From assembly GCF_016808095.1 (NCBI RefSeq), contig NC_068975.1, forward strand, positions 15,631,501 to 15,695,500: a stretch of 64,000 nt of DNA, written 5' to 3'. Position 1 is the first letter of the stretch. Each line of letters starts with the position of its first letter. Below the pieces are notes generated by a model. The model did no database searches. It had not been told where the DNA came from and was given only the letters and a program-made list of their open reading frames with translations. This document shows, in pieces, positions 54,852 through 64,000 of the stretch. The DNA is from Vigna angularis. Taxonomy: Eukaryota; Streptophyta; Magnoliopsida; Fabales; Fabaceae. The position numbers and the translations under genes were made by a program.

Positions 54852-55664
54852 ATGCAATTTGGTCAAGAATTTAACTATATGGGCACTCAATTCTACCAAA
54901 GTAATCTCAACCAATGGTGGGAACCTCACTCAAGCATGGATCAAAGCCAATTTTGGCAAGCTGCCGGACAATTTGAGAACCAACCACAACAACAATGGCA
55001 GCAAAAATCCTCTCTATCAGAAAGTTTGGAGGACACCCTTCAACGATTTTTGAAAAGTTCCGACTCTACTCAGAAAAGCATTGAAGAATCATGTAAAAGG
55101 ATGGAGATGCACTTTCGTTACATTAATCAGAGATTGGATGATGAGGTTAATACTGAAGTTAACCTTAAGGAGGAAGGGCAAACCAATGTCACTGAAAGTG
55201 ACAAGATTCTTGATGAGAAAAGAATAGAGGGAGATGCGGAAAAGATAGAGAGAAAAGAGAAAGAAGAGTTGAGTGAGAAAAATAAAGATGAAGAAAAAGA
55301 GAAAGAAGTGGTTGAGAGAGAAGAGAGAAAGAAGATTTGTGTGAAAATAAAGAAGTTGAAAAGAAAAAGAAAAGGGAAGAAAAAAATAAAAGAAAAGAAA
55401 AAGAGAAAATTGAGGGAGAGAAAAAGGAAGAAAAAGAAGATGAGAGGAAAGAAGAAGAAATCATATGAAAAATCACATCCTCATCTAAAGAAGAATCATA
55501 GGAAGGAAAAGAAGTTCAAGTGCTTTATGGAAATCTTCAAGAAATTGGAGATTAAAGTTCCTATGATTGAGACACTGCAACAGGTTCCTGGTTTGATCAA
55601 ATTTCTGAAGAAGTTCAGTAGAAAGAAGAAAAAGAAGAAGGAACTCGAGTTTGGGTCAAGCTAA
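54852..55664 (+). CDS. L3 gag-derived ORF (C-terminal gag plus Lys-rich domain)
   Basis: About 270 aa from ATG 54852, the codon abutting TGCAG, as in L1 and H2. It reads FGQEFNYMGTQFYQSNLNQW, then ESLEDTLQRFLKSSDSTQKS (coiled-coil-like, residues about 58-100), an acidic linker with EKNKDEEKEKEVVEREERK, a basic block of about 65 residues dominated by Lys and Arg (residues 160-225), and KCFMEIFKKLEIKVPMIETL near the C-terminus. There is no capsid core, zinc knuckle or protease. The frame is free of stops and close to that of L1, so it may be under some constraint or simply recent. Whether it supports packaging of its own RNA is unknown. Confidence 0.72.
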   Translation: MQFGQEFNYMGTQFYQSNLNQWWEPHSSMDQSQFWQAAGQFENQPQQQWQQKSSLSESLEDTLQRFLKSSDSTQKSIEESCKRMEMHFRYINQRLDDEVNTEVNLKEEGQTNVTESDKILDEKRIEGDAEKIERKEKEELSEKNKDEEKEKEVVEREERKKICVKIKKLKRKRKGKKKIKEKKKRKLRERKRKKKKMRGKKKKSYEKSHPHLKKNHRKEKKFKCFMEIFKKLEIKVPMIETLQQVPGLIKFLKKFSRKKKKKKELEFGSS

Positions 55665-55675
55665 TGACGTTAAAA

Positions 55676-55915
55676 GAGCGCTTGCTGGGAGGCAACCCAG
55701 TGATTTAAGAACTTTTGATTTTATTTTGGTTTTGTAATTTTTAAGTTGTGGACTTTATTTTGTAACTATTTTGTTGGAGATAGCATCTACTGAAGGATGC
55801 TAGGTGGTTAAGTATCTACTGAAGGATACTATGTTGAAACACCTACTGATGGGTGTTGGTGGATTTTGGGTCAGGCTCGTGACGTTAAACAAGCGCTACC
55901 TGGGAGGCAACCCAG
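55676..55915 (+). other. L3 inter-ORF structured block: motif, three hairpins, motif
   Basis: Motif 1 at 55676-55700, motif 2 at 55881-55915. Hairpins at 55782-55801 (AGCATC/GATGCT), 55811-55830 (AGTATC/GATACT) and 55839-55856 (ACACC/GGTGT); loops TACTGAAG, TACTGAAG, TACTGATG. The first two have the same loop and differ by stem changes on both sides. Confidence 0.88.
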
Positions 55916-56039
55916 TTGATTGTTTGTTTGTTTATTTTTAGTTTTTGCATAAGCATTTTTAACATTGAATTGCAGGGAACCTATGAGGGACATGTAGGGA
56001 AGGCACGTAGGTCAAGAAAAGAAGGAGAGGAGCACTTCA

Positions 56040-56351
56040 CGAAAGTGCCGCTGAGCGGTAATTACCGCTGAGCGGTACTATCGCAGATGGGCTTAAGTTC
56101 CCCTTAGCGGGACCCGAGCCCATTAGGGTATTTTTATACCCCAAGCTGTGTTTTAGGGTTTATTTTCTGGCTTCTCTCTGCACAAACACTTCCACACACA
56201 TTCTCTTAGGTTTTCCACATCTTTTCACTCTTCCCTCTTTAGAAAATCTCTCTTTCACTCACTTTTTCACTAGTGTGCCATCAAAGTTTGGGGTTGGAAG
56301 AGAGCATTCTAGTTTGGAAGCATTCTCATATCATCTAGCATCTCCACCCAA
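56040..56351 (+). promoter_or_regulatory. L3 candidate internal promoter and leader exon for ORF2
   Basis: Two CCGCTGAGCGG palindromes separated by TAATTA (56047-56075), then GGGTATTTTTATACCC (56126-56141, TATA-like and itself a 6-bp inverted repeat), then a C/T-rich leader and a G/T motif near 56286. The exon would end at CCACCCAA, donor GTAAGTAA at 56352. The same order is seen in the LTR promoter. Activity is inferred. Confidence 0.55.
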
Positions 56352-56760
56352 GTAAGTAAAATGCATTTGGTTCATTCTAGGGTTCTTGAATTTGAATGTG
56401 ATTGTCAAAGCATGAATATTTAGGGGTTTTGATTTCTATGCATGATTTGATGATATATTTGATGTTTGAACCGATTAAACTGCATGATTATGAACTGGAA
56501 ATATGAAAATTGTAATTGGGTGGAGTTAGGAAAGCTTTAAAATAGGTTTTTCAAAAATCTGCAGAGTTACCGCTGAGTGGCATTTACCGCTGAGCAGCAC
56601 TCTGCCAGATTTGATTTTTCTGGTTTGTTGCGTGGTACTGGTGGCGCTGAGGGGAAATTCTGGCCCTCAGCGGTGGCTTAGCTTCGAAAGGAGTTGTGTT
56701 CTGTGTTTTACTAATGATTAACATCATGTTATGTGGTTTTGGTTTGTGTTTTGAATGCAG
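56352..56760 (+). other. L3 candidate 5' UTR intron before ORF2
   Basis: Donor CAA/GTAAGTAA, acceptor TTTTGAATGCAG, length 409 bp, T-rich toward the end. ORF2 ATG is at 56763. Palindrome-type motifs recur inside (56573-56690). Confidence 0.55.
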
Positions 56761-56762
56761 GA

Positions 56763-57998
56763 ATGGCATCCTCTTCAGGAAAGAGATTGAAAACCATGGC
56801 AAATAAGAGGAAAGAAAAGGAACCAGAGCAACCCCACTCTAGTAGGTTCCTCTCTAGGAAACATGAGAAGCACTTTAGGGTGGTTCAGGACAGGAGACTT
56901 CTAATGGAGAGAAAGGTTGGAATGATACCTAACTTTGCTCCTCAATTTGGAGAGCAAGTGTTAGGGAATGATTGGGGAAAGCTAGCCACTTATCCAGCAC
57001 CTGCCAACATAGCTGTGGTCAAGGAATTCTACACCAATGCAAAGAAGATTGGTGATCATCCAGCTGAGAATTATTTGGGCTATGTCAGAGGCCATGCTAT
57101 CAGGTTTGATCCTGATTCTATCAACAACTTCCTGGATACTGTGTGGGCTGGTGAGCAATGTCAGTTTGCTCTTAGCATGGAGGAAGGTGCTGACTTTGAG
57201 GATGTTGAGAGAGTAATGTGTATACCTGGAGGACACTTCCAAAGGAATAGATCTGGCGCAGTGGTTAACATTAGGAGGACAGATTTGACTCCTCTTGCAA
57301 AGTATTGGATGGCATTTTCTCATGCCAACATTCAGCCATGTTCACATGTGTCAGATATTACTCTCAGCAGGGCACTATTCATCTACTGTGCTATCAGAAA
57401 CTTGAATGTTAATATTGGGCAGGTAATAGCTGATGAAATCAGTGTATGTGCTAACACCTCGAACAACAAAGCACCACTAGGACATCCTTCTTTGATCACT
57501 CACCTTTGCAAGCAAGCTGGGGTGGATACTTCTGTTCCACCATTTGAGAGGCCAAGAAAAGCTATTGATGAGGCTTATTATAGACAGTACTGTGGAGGTG
57601 AGGATGCAGCTCAGCCAGTTCCACAACGCCATGCTCGTAGAGAGAGAGGGCCAGCACAGAGCCGGACATCTGCTGATGCGCATGAAGCAGAACCATTCCA
57701 GATGAGGGACATGTACATGTCTCTTATAGGTGCTCAGTTGCAGTCCATTCACAGAGGGCAGGTGGCCACTGCTGAGATGATAGTGGGGATGTATGATAAT
57801 CCTCCAGCCCACAGGTGGACTATGGATGAATTCCATAATGTCGTAGCTTGGCCAGAAGAACCAGTATATGGAGGAGGAGCTGGAGCAGCTGAAGCTTCAG
57901 CAAGAGATATGGAAGAAGATGAAGCTGAGGAGGAAGATGCATTTGATGAAGATGAAGATGAGGAGGAAGAGGAAGATACAGAGGACAGCTCAGACTGA
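56763..57998 (+). CDS. L3 ORF2: intact plant transposon-protein family member
   Basis: 411 aa from ATG 56763; an upstream in-frame ATG at 56733 lies in the predicted intron and is less likely. Residues 1-35 are Ser/Lys/Arg-rich (MASSSGKRLKTMANKRKEKE), a possible nuclear signal. The central domain (about 85-270) has NIAVVKEFYTNAKKIGDHPA, LGYVRGHAIRFDPDSINNFL, VVNIRRTDLTPLAKYWMAFS, HANIQPCSHVSDITLSRALF and APLGHPSLITHLCKQAGVDT, the order I associate with Pfam Transposase_32 (putative plant transposon protein). Residues 290-310 are Arg-rich and the last 45 are almost entirely Glu/Asp. No signal peptide or membrane segment is visible, so I do not call it envelope-like. H1 has the same ORF broken by stops and L1. 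Function unknown; a nucleic-acid- or chromatin-related role is a guess. Confidence 0.82.
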   Translation: MASSSGKRLKTMANKRKEKEPEQPHSSRFLSRKHEKHFRVVQDRRLLMERKVGMIPNFAPQFGEQVLGNDWGKLATYPAPANIAVVKEFYTNAKKIGDHPAENYLGYVRGHAIRFDPDSINNFLDTVWAGEQCQFALSMEEGADFEDVERVMCIPGGHFQRNRSGAVVNIRRTDLTPLAKYWMAFSHANIQPCSHVSDITLSRALFIYCAIRNLNVNIGQVIADEISVCANTSNNKAPLGHPSLITHLCKQAGVDTSVPPFERPRKAIDEAYYRQYCGGEDAAQPVPQRHARRERGPAQSRTSADAHEAEPFQMRDMYMSLIGAQLQSIHRGQVATAEMIVGMYDNPPAHRWTMDEFHNVVAWPEEPVYGGGAGAAEASARDMEEDEAEEEDAFDEDEDEEEEEDTEDSSD

Positions 57999-59261
57999 TG
58001 AGGAGCTGAGATAACATTTACTGATGAATGCTATCATATGATTATGCTTTTGCGGTTTAAGTTTTCTGAACTTATTTGTTTTCGGTTTTAGATTAGGGTT
58101 TGATGTACTCTCTTGAAAACCTGGTTTGTGTGATGGTTTGCTATTAACTGTGATTGTTTGATAAGTAATGCTTGATGATGCTTATTGATTGATTGATGTT
58201 GAGATGATGTGCACATTAAAATGCTTATACAGGTGATTCACAAGCCTTGTGAACAAATGCAGGATATCATGATTGTGATTGTGAAATTAAGCAGGATGTG
58301 TATGTCAAATGTAAATGAGCTTATATGTGAGGTTTTGAGCTCCAGAGTTGTTATTGTTGAATGCTATTACTTTGAAAGCATGAATGATTTTGCCCAGGTT
58401 TTCTATGATTGAATCAATTGCTTGTTTTGCATCATATGATCAAGGCCGTGTTATTGAAACCCTTTTTGTTGGCCAAATACATAAAATTAGCCTACTAAAA
58501 GAGAACACTTTGTGTTCTATCCTTTGAACCCTTAGCCTTGAACATACACTGAAAACCCTTGATTGAAAATCTTTACCTTGAGTTAAGTAGAAGATCTTGT
58601 GTGGTATTGTTAAATGTTCAAGTTTGGGGTTGTTGGGAAAATATGAAAAGCATTGAGCTAAGAGCTAAAAAGTAAGAAAAAGAAAACAAAAGAAAAAGAA
58701 GTAAAGCTCAATGCAAAAGCAAAGGCAAAAGAAAGTTGGGAATGAATAAGAAAAATTGTGTTGTGATGATTCTCTTAACTCAAGGATTTTGTGATCCAGA
58801 AAAACCAATTTTCTTGTTAGCCCAGCCACATTATAAGCCAGTGAAAAGTCCTTTTGATGATGCATGCTTATGATTGTTTTGATTGTGGTAAAATGAAAGG
58901 CAAATTTGATTCATGTGACATTGTGATAGTGGAGTGAATGAGTGAAACACTTTACCTCTTATACACTTGTGTGATGAGTGAAACACTTTATCTAGTGAGG
59001 AAATATTCCATAAGCACATGAACATCCATGCTTAATTGATTGATCATTCATGAAAAATAGCATTTGTTGGAATCTAAATGACTTTGTGATCACTAAAAGC
59101 ATGTGCACATCTTGATTGAACTCTTGGTCATAAGTTTGAGTGAAGTTGTTACTTATCTTGAAAAGAGAATTTTTGAATGAGTGAACCATCATATGAATTG
59201 GTTGGAGATTGAGTTACATTTTGTTTGCTTGAGGACAAGCAAAGTTCTAAGTTTGGGGTTG
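57999..59261 (+). other. L3 3' untranslated region with hairpin, G/T motifs and PPT position
   Basis: An imperfect array-type hairpin at 58011-58034 follows the stop as in H1. AAGTTTGGGGTTG lies near 58620 and 59249, the latter directly before the LTR. A/G-rich stretch at 58660-58740. No supported ORF. Confidence 0.6.
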
Positions 59262-60574
59262 TGATAACAGTTGAAAAACTGTTATTTTCATGCTTAAAAT
59301 TGATACTAAAAGCAACCTTTAGACTTAGAAACTAGCTTGAAATCAATGCTTTTATCTATATTTTCAGAAATAAGAGAGCTGGACAGGTTTATGCTTGATT
59401 TGAGTGTTTTTGTGCAGGTTTTGAGGTGAATTTAGTGAAAGAAGTAAAGAAGGAGAGAAGTGGAATTATAAAAGGAAGCAAAGAGTGCAAAAAGAGAAGT
59501 CGAAGGCACCGCTCAGCGGCATTTTACCGCTGAGCGGCACTCAAGAGGTTGCGAGAGTCACGCTGAGGGGAAAAATGGCCGCTGAGGGGAAGAAACGAGT
59601 CACGCAACCACCGCTGAGCGGTAAATAGCGCTGAGCGGCACTTTTTGGGCTTGGGCTTTTGTAATCTTTTGTAACTCTAGATTAGTATATAAGGGCTTGC
59701 ACGTCCTATAGTTAGGTATCTTTGGCAGAAACGAGGCAAACACTCTCTCTTCCACCCCTTTGAAGGAGGATCTTGGATGCTCAGGCTACCTCTTCACCTT
59801 TTTAGGGTTTATTCTTTCATTCTTTCATTGTTCATCTAGGTTCACCATGAATATGGTGAACTAAACCTTGTACGTTTGTTGGGGAATCAATGTAATCTCT
59901 TGAAGCTCTCATATATGGAATCTATGCTTGCATCTTAATCTAAGACTTATGCTTTCTTTCATCATTAGTTAGGGTTTTTCCTCTTTGCTCAATGCTTGCA
60001 TTGTTTAACTCATTCTATTGCATGATTATTGGTTTTGTCGATACGGACACGTACGGGGAAGTCTAGATCCGGGGAATTTCTCCCAATATTATACTGACAA
60101 TATTATATTGGTTGTCGTTAAGCTCCTGCACTCATGAACTAATCATTAGGAATGCTAGGAATTGTATGAACTATTTGATTAGGGAGAAGCCATCTAGAAT
60201 GGTACATTAGAGAGTGGCATTAACAATGATGATTTGAATGTTGAATTCCTAAAATGTATGAGAGTGGATGAGATGAAATTGACCCCCAACAACATATTTA
60301 TTCATATATTTCCTTGAAAGTGTTTATCTTTTGTCTTTGCCATTGATCAATTCATGCATACATGTTTACTTTTCGTCTTGCATATAAAATCCAAATATTT
60401 CGTTTGTAAGTCCTAGCTAATCAACAAATCACATAACTAAACTAGGCCGTGAGTCCTTTGGGAAGAACGATACTTGGTCTTACCAAGTTTATTACTTGAA
60501 CGATTCGGTCATACTTGCCGATTGTGAAACAAGTTTGTGACATCATATTTTGGTGCTTACAAATTTGTCCATCA
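59262..60574 (+). repeat. L3 3' LTR
   Basis: 1313 bp, the same length as the 5' LTR. Differences seen by eye lie near 59570, 59872-59874 and 60554. Confidence 0.94.
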
Positions 60575-63500
60575 CTTCACGCGTCAAAGGTAAGTATCTA
60601 TGTTTCGATTCTTGTTTCAGTTTGATTCGCGTCTCTGTCTTTGTTCTAGTTTTGTGTTTTGATTCTGTCTTGATCCTGAGTTTGTTCTTCCATTCCGCTG
60701 CTTGATTCATGTTCTGGTTTAACGTTGTGCGTTTAATTTCTTTCATTTTCGCGTTGTTAGTTAATTTCTTTACTGTCTTATGTTTAACTTTTGTTCGTGC
60801 ATCTTCATTTAGTGAAATTTGTGTTCATGTGTTTAGGTTTCCAAATTCTGATAAGGTTGCTTGTTCTGTGTTTGATTCTTTACCTTGAGTTAGTGTTTTT
60901 ATCATTTTATTCGGTGAATCCAATTTGTTTGAGTCTTTTAATTTCTAAATCCATTTTTGTTTTGTCTATGTCATGTTACTTTGTTTTAATTGTCAATTAA
61001 ATCCGAGTTTAACTGATTCAATTGAGTTTTTGCTTTGAGTAAGATCTGTCCATCATCATAAGCAGTGACATTCAATTGAATGAGCTTGATGCAGACTTCA
61101 CAGCAGTTTTAATGTCATTTCATTTATCTGAAGCTGTCTTGAGTTTTTTGTTATGCTGACCATTACATGTAATTGTATTGCACTTCTGAAATTCTGTGAG
61201 CTGAAAGTTGAATCTGCTTGTGGATAGCAAATGCACACCAATTAAGCTATGAAATGTTGCATTGAGCTTGGGTGCAAGATGCTTACAGCAGCATCAGTCT
61301 CTCTTTTGGCCAGCTACACCGAACTGGTTTTTCTTTGAAGTCTGTGTTAATGTTTTGAGTGTGTGTCTGTTCTGCTTAGTATTAGTTCATTGCTAAGCTT
61401 CTGTTCAATCATATTCAAGAGTCATTTGTGTTTGCTGTGTTAAAGTCATTTTCATCAATAATTTGTCAATTGACTCAATAAAACTTAAAACTGGTGGTGT
61501 GGTTGAGCTGTTTGATTGCATAAGTGGCTATTGCAAGTTCAATTTTCGAATTACTATGTTCTGCATCCAATTTTAATGCAAAACAAGTTTGTTTTGATGT
61601 TTTAAATATGTTGAGATAGTTTAATTCGAGTTATATCAGCCTTTGTGCGTTTTTCACCTTTTGAAACCATCATTTTAAGTCAATTTTTTTTTATGAAGCA
61701 AGTATAGTGCAGTACTGACATTTTGATTTGTGCATTTATGATTCAGTTGGATTGTAGTAAGAGCTAGGGTCTGTTGCATGAAATCAAAACAAGTGAAAAA
61801 GAATATCTATACAAGTTTAAAAAGCGTTCAGACCTTGTGCAATCCAACTAAGACAAGCTCCAAATCAGAAACTGAAAACATTATCAGTTATGAACTAATT
61901 TTGTTGGGGCATTTTATCAAACGCTTAAAATTCAGTACTGGAGTCACTTAATTGTTTCTGTTCTAAATTGCTTGTTTTTCTTGCTTTCTTAATTTCCTCT
62001 AGAGCAATTCTTAGGTTCATTTTTGAGTGTTTCCCTTCTTGATAGCTTTGTTTCTTGCTTGTCTTTGTTGGTTATCTAGTTTTGTTTGCAATGCATGTGA
62101 AATCTATTCTGTCAATCTTTAATTTGAGCTTTAATTGCTTTATTCATCTGATCTAGAGTTGTCTTAAGCAATAGATCTGTTGTGCTGTCATTGTTTTGTG
62201 GCTGTCCTACTCTGTTCTGCATATTACTTTGCCTTAGCCTAGTCATTCTTGATTGAGAAGCTGTTACACTTTGGTTTCTGGAATTTGAAAGAAGGTTTGT
62301 GTGCTTGGTAGCATCTTAGGTGGTGGTGGTCTGAAAGATCTCCAGCTTTGAACTGCCAAGGGAGAATCTCCCTTCCAAACCTTTTCATTTATGTGCTTTA
62401 AATTTCAAAAGAGAAGCCTGAGTGTAGTGAGTTTAGTGTGGCTAACTTGGCCTAATTCCTTGGCACTTTGAAATAGAGAATTCATTGTTAATCTAACTGT
62501 TTTGTGATTGTTCATTGTGCAGGAAAAGAAATTGGATCAATTAGATTGGAGCAGTTGTGATTTGCTTAAACTGACATTGCATTCATTTTGGCTTATAAAC
62601 TGTTTGCTGAAATCATTGAGATATTATATGTCTGAATGTGATTACTGATTTCATGGTTTGCTTACAATTGTTGAAATCTGTTGAGTCCTGATTAGCACCA
62701 TCATTCTTTCTTTGTTGAGATCATTTTTCCAAATGCATATAGAAAATAGTTTCCTGGTATTAATCACATGCAGATTTCAGTTTTGTTCAGATTGATTGAT
62801 TGCATACCCTTGCATGCCACCTAGTTAGTTGTTCATGGACTGATTTATGCATGAATTGATTTGCTTGGAGTAATTAGACTTGTGCATGAACTTGTTTTAA
62901 CTGCCAAAGCATCATTCCATTTTTTAAGAAGTGACTAAAGCACTTAATTTCCAATTTTGACTTCCTGGTTGAATTAAGCACATAATTCTTTTTACCCATT
63001 GGATTGATCAGATTTTAAATTAGAATTGAATGGTTGTTTAAATCAGTTTGGTTTCAGCCTTGAATTACACCCATTTGCATCTGGTTTAATATCCATGTTT
63101 ATGTGTATTTTGCTGGAATTGGTGTAATTTTTGTGTGCAGATTTGAACTGAATCAGTGCAGGGAGAAAGTGTAGAATAGTTTGTCATTTGGGAGCAAAAG
63201 CAATTCTATTCGCTGCCAGGATTAACAAGTGCACCGTGAATGCCAGAGAATAAAAGGGAAGTTCTTACTGTTATGTGTTTTCATTGTGCAATTTGTTCTA
63301 GCTAAGGGAATTTTTGATTGCAGATCTGCATTTGCCTTTGTAGGATTGAACTGATCAAGAGATTCAAGAGAGTTGATTCCAGAAGCAACAAAGTTGAGCA
63401 TCAAAGCTTAATGAAGTGGACCAGGATCGTAGCAACCTAGCATAATTTTTGTTTTTCTTTTGTAATTGTTTTCTTCAATTTGTTTGTAATAGGCTTGTGT

Positions 63501-64000
63501 TAGCCTATTGTTAGCTTTAACTTGTTTTGTAAAAAGGCCTTTTATAAAGTTCAAGTTCTTTGGAAGAGTCCTTGGTGCTCTTTCAAACTCTTGGCAACTT
63601 TACTTGCTTTAATTTTAGCATAGCTAGACAGGTGAGTGTGTCTTGTTAGCCCAAGCAACAAGCCTCACCATAGGAGTAGACTTTAATATTGATGGTGTGA
63701 TTTGTGTTTCACGTTTAGGGGTGATTTAGGCTAAAAGGGATTAAACTCTAAGCCTTATCACATTAGAGTCCGAGAGTCTAGTCTTTTAATTGGCTTAATT
63801 GTTTGTGATTGTTTGTGAGTTGTGTTCTTTGATTTTAAAGGTGATTTTTGTTTAAAGGGTAACTAGTAGTAACCTAAGACATTTCTGGCAAGGTAAGACT
63901 TGGTATTTAAGCAGTCTTCATGACTCACCTCTCTTACTTGGGACTTGTCTAAGTGTGAATCTTGTATACCTTTCACACAAAGAAAACTTTTAAAAACAAA
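60575..64000 (+). other. TR-GAG3 leader, running off the window just before gag
   Basis: It follows on from 53150 once L3 is discounted. Donor AAAG/GTAAGTATC at 60591 and acceptor TTCATTGTGCAG at 62522 match TR-GAG1. Large parts match TR-GAG1 43560-47320, with a non-matching insert at about 61440-61900 and a shorter repeat region at 62790-63400. The last bases equal TR-GAG1 47300-47320, so the gag ATG should begin about two bases beyond the window. No ORF of note. Confidence 0.82.

Larger units (their letters stand above)
53151..60574 (+). mobile_element. L3: full-length Athila-like element with two intact ORFs, youngest copy
   Basis: Two 1313-bp LTRs (53151-54463 and 59262-60574) that differ at about four positions by eye. 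Perfect tRNA-Asp PBS. Contents: gag-derived ORF, inter-ORF structured block, candidate internal promoter and intron, intact ORF2, 3' region. Protease and pol are absent. It interrupts TR-GAG3: left flank GTGCTT, right flank CTTCACGCG; the expected 5-bp duplication (TGCTT) appears only as CTT on the right, suggesting a 2-bp loss. Confidence 0.93.

Noticed and set aside
56763..57998. ORF2 as an envelope-like protein
   Set aside because: Position fits, but there is no signal peptide, transmembrane segment or cleavage site; the protein is charged and looks nuclear.

Overview
This window looks like a heterochromatic, repeat-only stretch of a nuclear plant genome. I see no cellular protein gene, tRNA or rRNA. 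Primer-binding sites matching plant tRNA-Asp and initiator tRNA-Met, Athila-type gag and protease, Transposase_24 plus Ulp1-like CACTA proteins and plant-style introns point to a eudicot. A legume of the Phaseoleae (for example Vigna or Phaseolus) is my guess, by inference only. No reverse transcriptase, RNase H or integrase core is readable anywhere, so every retroelement here is non-autonomous.

Layout. (1) 1-24352: two Athila-like elements in tandem sharing one LTR. H1 (1-13555, entering from the left) carries gag-protease remnants and a second ORF. H2 is 22015-24352. The shared LTR is 13556-22014. Three later insertions sit in H1 and the shared LTR: a CACTA element (224-3219, TSD TGA), L1 (5939-11497, TSD GTGAG) and L2 on the minus strand (14306-21556, TSD GACAC). 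(2) 24353-50498: a DNA-transposon-like locus with four diverged copies (A to D) of a plant transposon-protein family and an Ulp1-like protease gene. It is interrupted by a gag-only-family solo LTR (24618-25470, TSD TTACA), an Athila-like solo LTR (26216-33672) that itself holds a gag-only element (26608-32763, minus), and a complete gag-only element (42665-49304, TSD CCATT). (3) 50499-52155: a variant Athila-like LTR with PBS and leader, fused to the 3' end of a gag-only element. (4) 52265-64000: a gag-only element (LTR, PBS, long leader, ending just before its gag ATG) interrupted by L3 (53151-60574). L3 has nearly identical LTRs and two intact ORFs and is the youngest copy.

How the parts work together. 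The Athila-like family (H1, H2, L1, L2, L3) is modular. Its full plan is LTR, tRNA-Asp PBS, T-rich leader, gag with or without protease, a structured inter-ORF block, a candidate internal promoter with an intron, ORF2, a 3' region, a G/T-rich motif and the LTR. Members have lost different modules but all keep the inter-ORF block. That block is an array of small hairpins with a near-constant 8-nt loop and stems that change in a compensatory way, bracketed by two copies of a conserved motif. This is the most interesting signal in the window. The gag-only elements carry a long leader with conserved splice-like signals and a single gag-like ORF. Proteins for mobilisation must come from elements elsewhere in the genome.
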